Shown: in pieces, positions 12,656 through 14,118 of the stretch
How the letters are laid out: each line of letters opens with the position of its first letter
Position numbering within the stretch: position 1 is the stretch's first letter
Assembly (NCBI GenBank): GCA_003343685.1
Contig: QAKS01000093.1
Location: 1-14,118, forward strand
Origin: Clostridiales bacterium
GTDB taxonomy: Bacteria > Bacillota > Clostridia > Christensenellales > Christensenellaceae
DNA length: 14,118 nt
Reading direction: 5' to 3'
Translations under genes and position numbers: made by a program
Notes under the pieces: generated by a model
The model's database searches: none
Seen by the model: only the letters and a program-made list of their open reading frames with translations
Told to the model about the DNA's origin: nothing

Positions 12656-14086
12656 ATGAGCAATTACGAAACAGTGATCGGCCTAGAGGTTCATACGGAG
12701 TTGTCCACCAAATCAAAAATATTCTGCTCCTGCTCTACAGAGTTTGGCGGAGATCCAAACACGCACTGTTGCCCGATCTGTACGGGAATGCCGGGGACGC
12801 TGCCTGTTTTGAATAAAAGCGTTGCGGAATACGCTATGCGTGTCGGCTTGGCAACAAACTGTACCATTAACAAGTACAACAAATTTGACAGGAAAAACTA
12901 CTTCTATCCTGATCTTCCCAAGGCGTACCAGATTTCACAGCTGTACCTGCCTATCTGTGTCAACGGTATGGTGGAAATTGACGTGGGCGGAAACCGAAAA
13001 GCTATCCGCATTAAAGAAATTCATATGGAGGAAGATGCGGGCAAGCTGGTCCACGACGATTGGGAGGACTGTACCCTTGCAGATTATAACCGCTGCGGCG
13101 TACCGCTTCTGGAGATCGTTTCCGAGGCCGATTTCCGATCGTCTGCCGAAGTATTGGCATATCTGGAAAAGATCCGAGCCATTCTCCAATATCTTGATGT
13201 TTCCGACTGTAAAATGCAGGAGGGCTCCCTGCGGGCTGACGTCAACGTATCAGTACGTCCGGTCGGGCAGAAGGAGTACGGCACCCGCACGGAAATGAAA
13301 AACATGAACTCTCTGAAGGCCATCGGCAGGGCTATTGATTTTGAGTCCAAGCGCATGATTGAACTTCTTGAGGAGGGCAAAAAAGTCAGGCAGGAAACGC
13401 GGCGCTGGGATGACAATAAAGACGCTTCCTTTCCTATGCGCTCCAAGGAAAACGCTCAGGATTACCGCTATTTTCCCGAGCCGGATATTCCTCCGGTGGA
13501 GGTATCCGATGAGTGGCTGAACTGCATACGGGAAAGCCTGCCCGAGCTGCCGGAGCGCAAGCTGAGCCGTTACATGGATGATTTGGGGCTGGGCTATTAC
13601 GATGCAGAGATGATTATTCGGTATAAACCTATGGCGGACTTTTTTGAGGAGACAAACGACCTTATTAACGATCCAAAGGAGATTTCCAAATGGATTATGG
13701 GCGAGCTGTTCCGCCTGCTGAACGACAATGGTATGGAGCCGTCTGAAAATCCCATAGTCGCCAAGGATATGGCAGCGTTGATTCAATTGGTGAAAAACGG
13801 AAAGATTAACAGAGATACAGGCAAAAAAGTATTTGAGGCCATGTTCAGCAAAGGAGCGGAGCCGGAACGCTACGTGAAAGATCACGACCTTGAGATGGTT
13901 TCCGATACGGGCGCGGTCGAAGCTGTGGTAGATGAGGTGATCTGCGCCAATCCGCAGTCGGTGGAGGATTTTAAAAACGGAAAAACAAAGGCGATCAGTT
14001 TCCTCATGGGGCAGTGCATGAAACGCCTGAAGGGCAAAGCCAATCCCAAGGAACTGACGGAGCTGCTGCAGAATAAGCTAAAATAG
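12656..14086 (+). CDS. gatB: Asp-tRNA(Asn)/Glu-tRNA(Gln) amidotransferase subunit B
   Basis: GatB is the kinase/transamidase subunit. It phosphorylates the side chain of Asp- or Glu-tRNA and replaces the phosphate with ammonia from GatA. The 476-residue length is typical and the protein is complete. It has YETVIGLEVHTEL (4-16), the zinc-site cysteines C24, C26, C39 and C42, then FDRKNYFYPDLPKAYQIS, IHMEEDAGKLVHD and ADFRSSAEVLAYL, followed by the helical and YqeY-like tail (about 330-476) that contacts tRNA. AAAGGAGG (12641-12648) lies seven bases before the ATG. No terminator is visible in the 32 bases left after the stop. Confidence 0.97.
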   Translation: MSNYETVIGLEVHTELSTKSKIFCSCSTEFGGDPNTHCCPICTGMPGTLPVLNKSVAEYAMRVGLATNCTINKYNKFDRKNYFYPDLPKAYQISQLYLPICVNGMVEIDVGGNRKAIRIKEIHMEEDAGKLVHDDWEDCTLADYNRCGVPLLEIVSEADFRSSAEVLAYLEKIRAILQYLDVSDCKMQEGSLRADVNVSVRPVGQKEYGTRTEMKNMNSLKAIGRAIDFESKRMIELLEEGKKVRQETRRWDDNKDASFPMRSKENAQDYRYFPEPDIPPVEVSDEWLNCIRESLPELPERKLSRYMDDLGLGYYDAEMIIRYKPMADFFEETNDLINDPKEISKWIMGELFRLLNDNGMEPSENPIVAKDMAALIQLVKNGKINRDTGKKVFEAMFSKGAEPERYVKDHDLEMVSDTGAVEAVVDEVICANPQSVEDFKNGKTKAISFLMGQCMKRLKGKANPKELTELLQNKLK

Positions 14087-14118
14087 TGTTTCGCAATAAA
14101 AAATAGGCAGAGCGTCCT

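Overview
The window reads as a housekeeping stretch from a Gram-positive anaerobe of the class Clostridia (inference). The supporting signs are two transcriptional T-box riboswitches, strong GGAGG-type ribosome binding sites, TTG starts, an archaeal/eukaryote-type prolyl-tRNA synthetase and an archaeal-type aspartyl-tRNA synthetase co-transcribed with gatCAB. All genes lie on the + strand and are packed tightly. I found no mobile elements, CRISPR arrays, tRNA or rRNA genes.

Region 1 (1-4917) is the downstream part of an operon that starts outside the window. It holds the C-terminal part of a PMT-family membrane glycosyltransferase with an extracytoplasmic beta-sandwich insert, a GtrA-family membrane protein, a YifB/ComM AAA+ protein and the DNA-processing protein DprA. 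Adjacent genes are 1-3 bp apart or overlap. The first pair suggests lipid-linked sugar transfer at the cell surface; the second pair suggests DNA uptake and recombination.

Region 2 (4920-9210) starts with a promoter just after the dprA stop. A complete proline-type T-box leader follows (Stem I with a CCC specifier, Stem IIA/B pseudoknot, Stem III, T-box sequence with UGGU bulge, competing terminator), then proS, an ABC-F ATPase and rnc (RNase III). These three genes have gaps of 6 bp or less and no internal terminator, so the ABC-F factor and RNase III probably sit under tRNA-Pro control.

Region 3 (9211-14086) starts with a full-consensus promoter (TTGACA-N17-TATAAT) and a second T-box leader. 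This one has a textbook kink-turn at the base of Stem I, an AAC (Asn) specifier, a UGGC bulge and a perfect 11-bp terminator. It controls aspS (archaeal type, probably non-discriminating), gatC, gatA and gatB. Together these encode the two-step indirect route to Asn-tRNA(Asn): AspRS makes Asp-tRNA(Asn) and GatCAB amidates it. The last 32 bases after gatB hold nothing I can identify.

The best candidates for follow-up are the second leader, whose specifier also reads CAA (Gln) one base earlier, and the linkage of an ABC-F factor and RNase III to proline-tRNA sensing. I see no unknown multi-gene system here; most of the content is recognisable core machinery.
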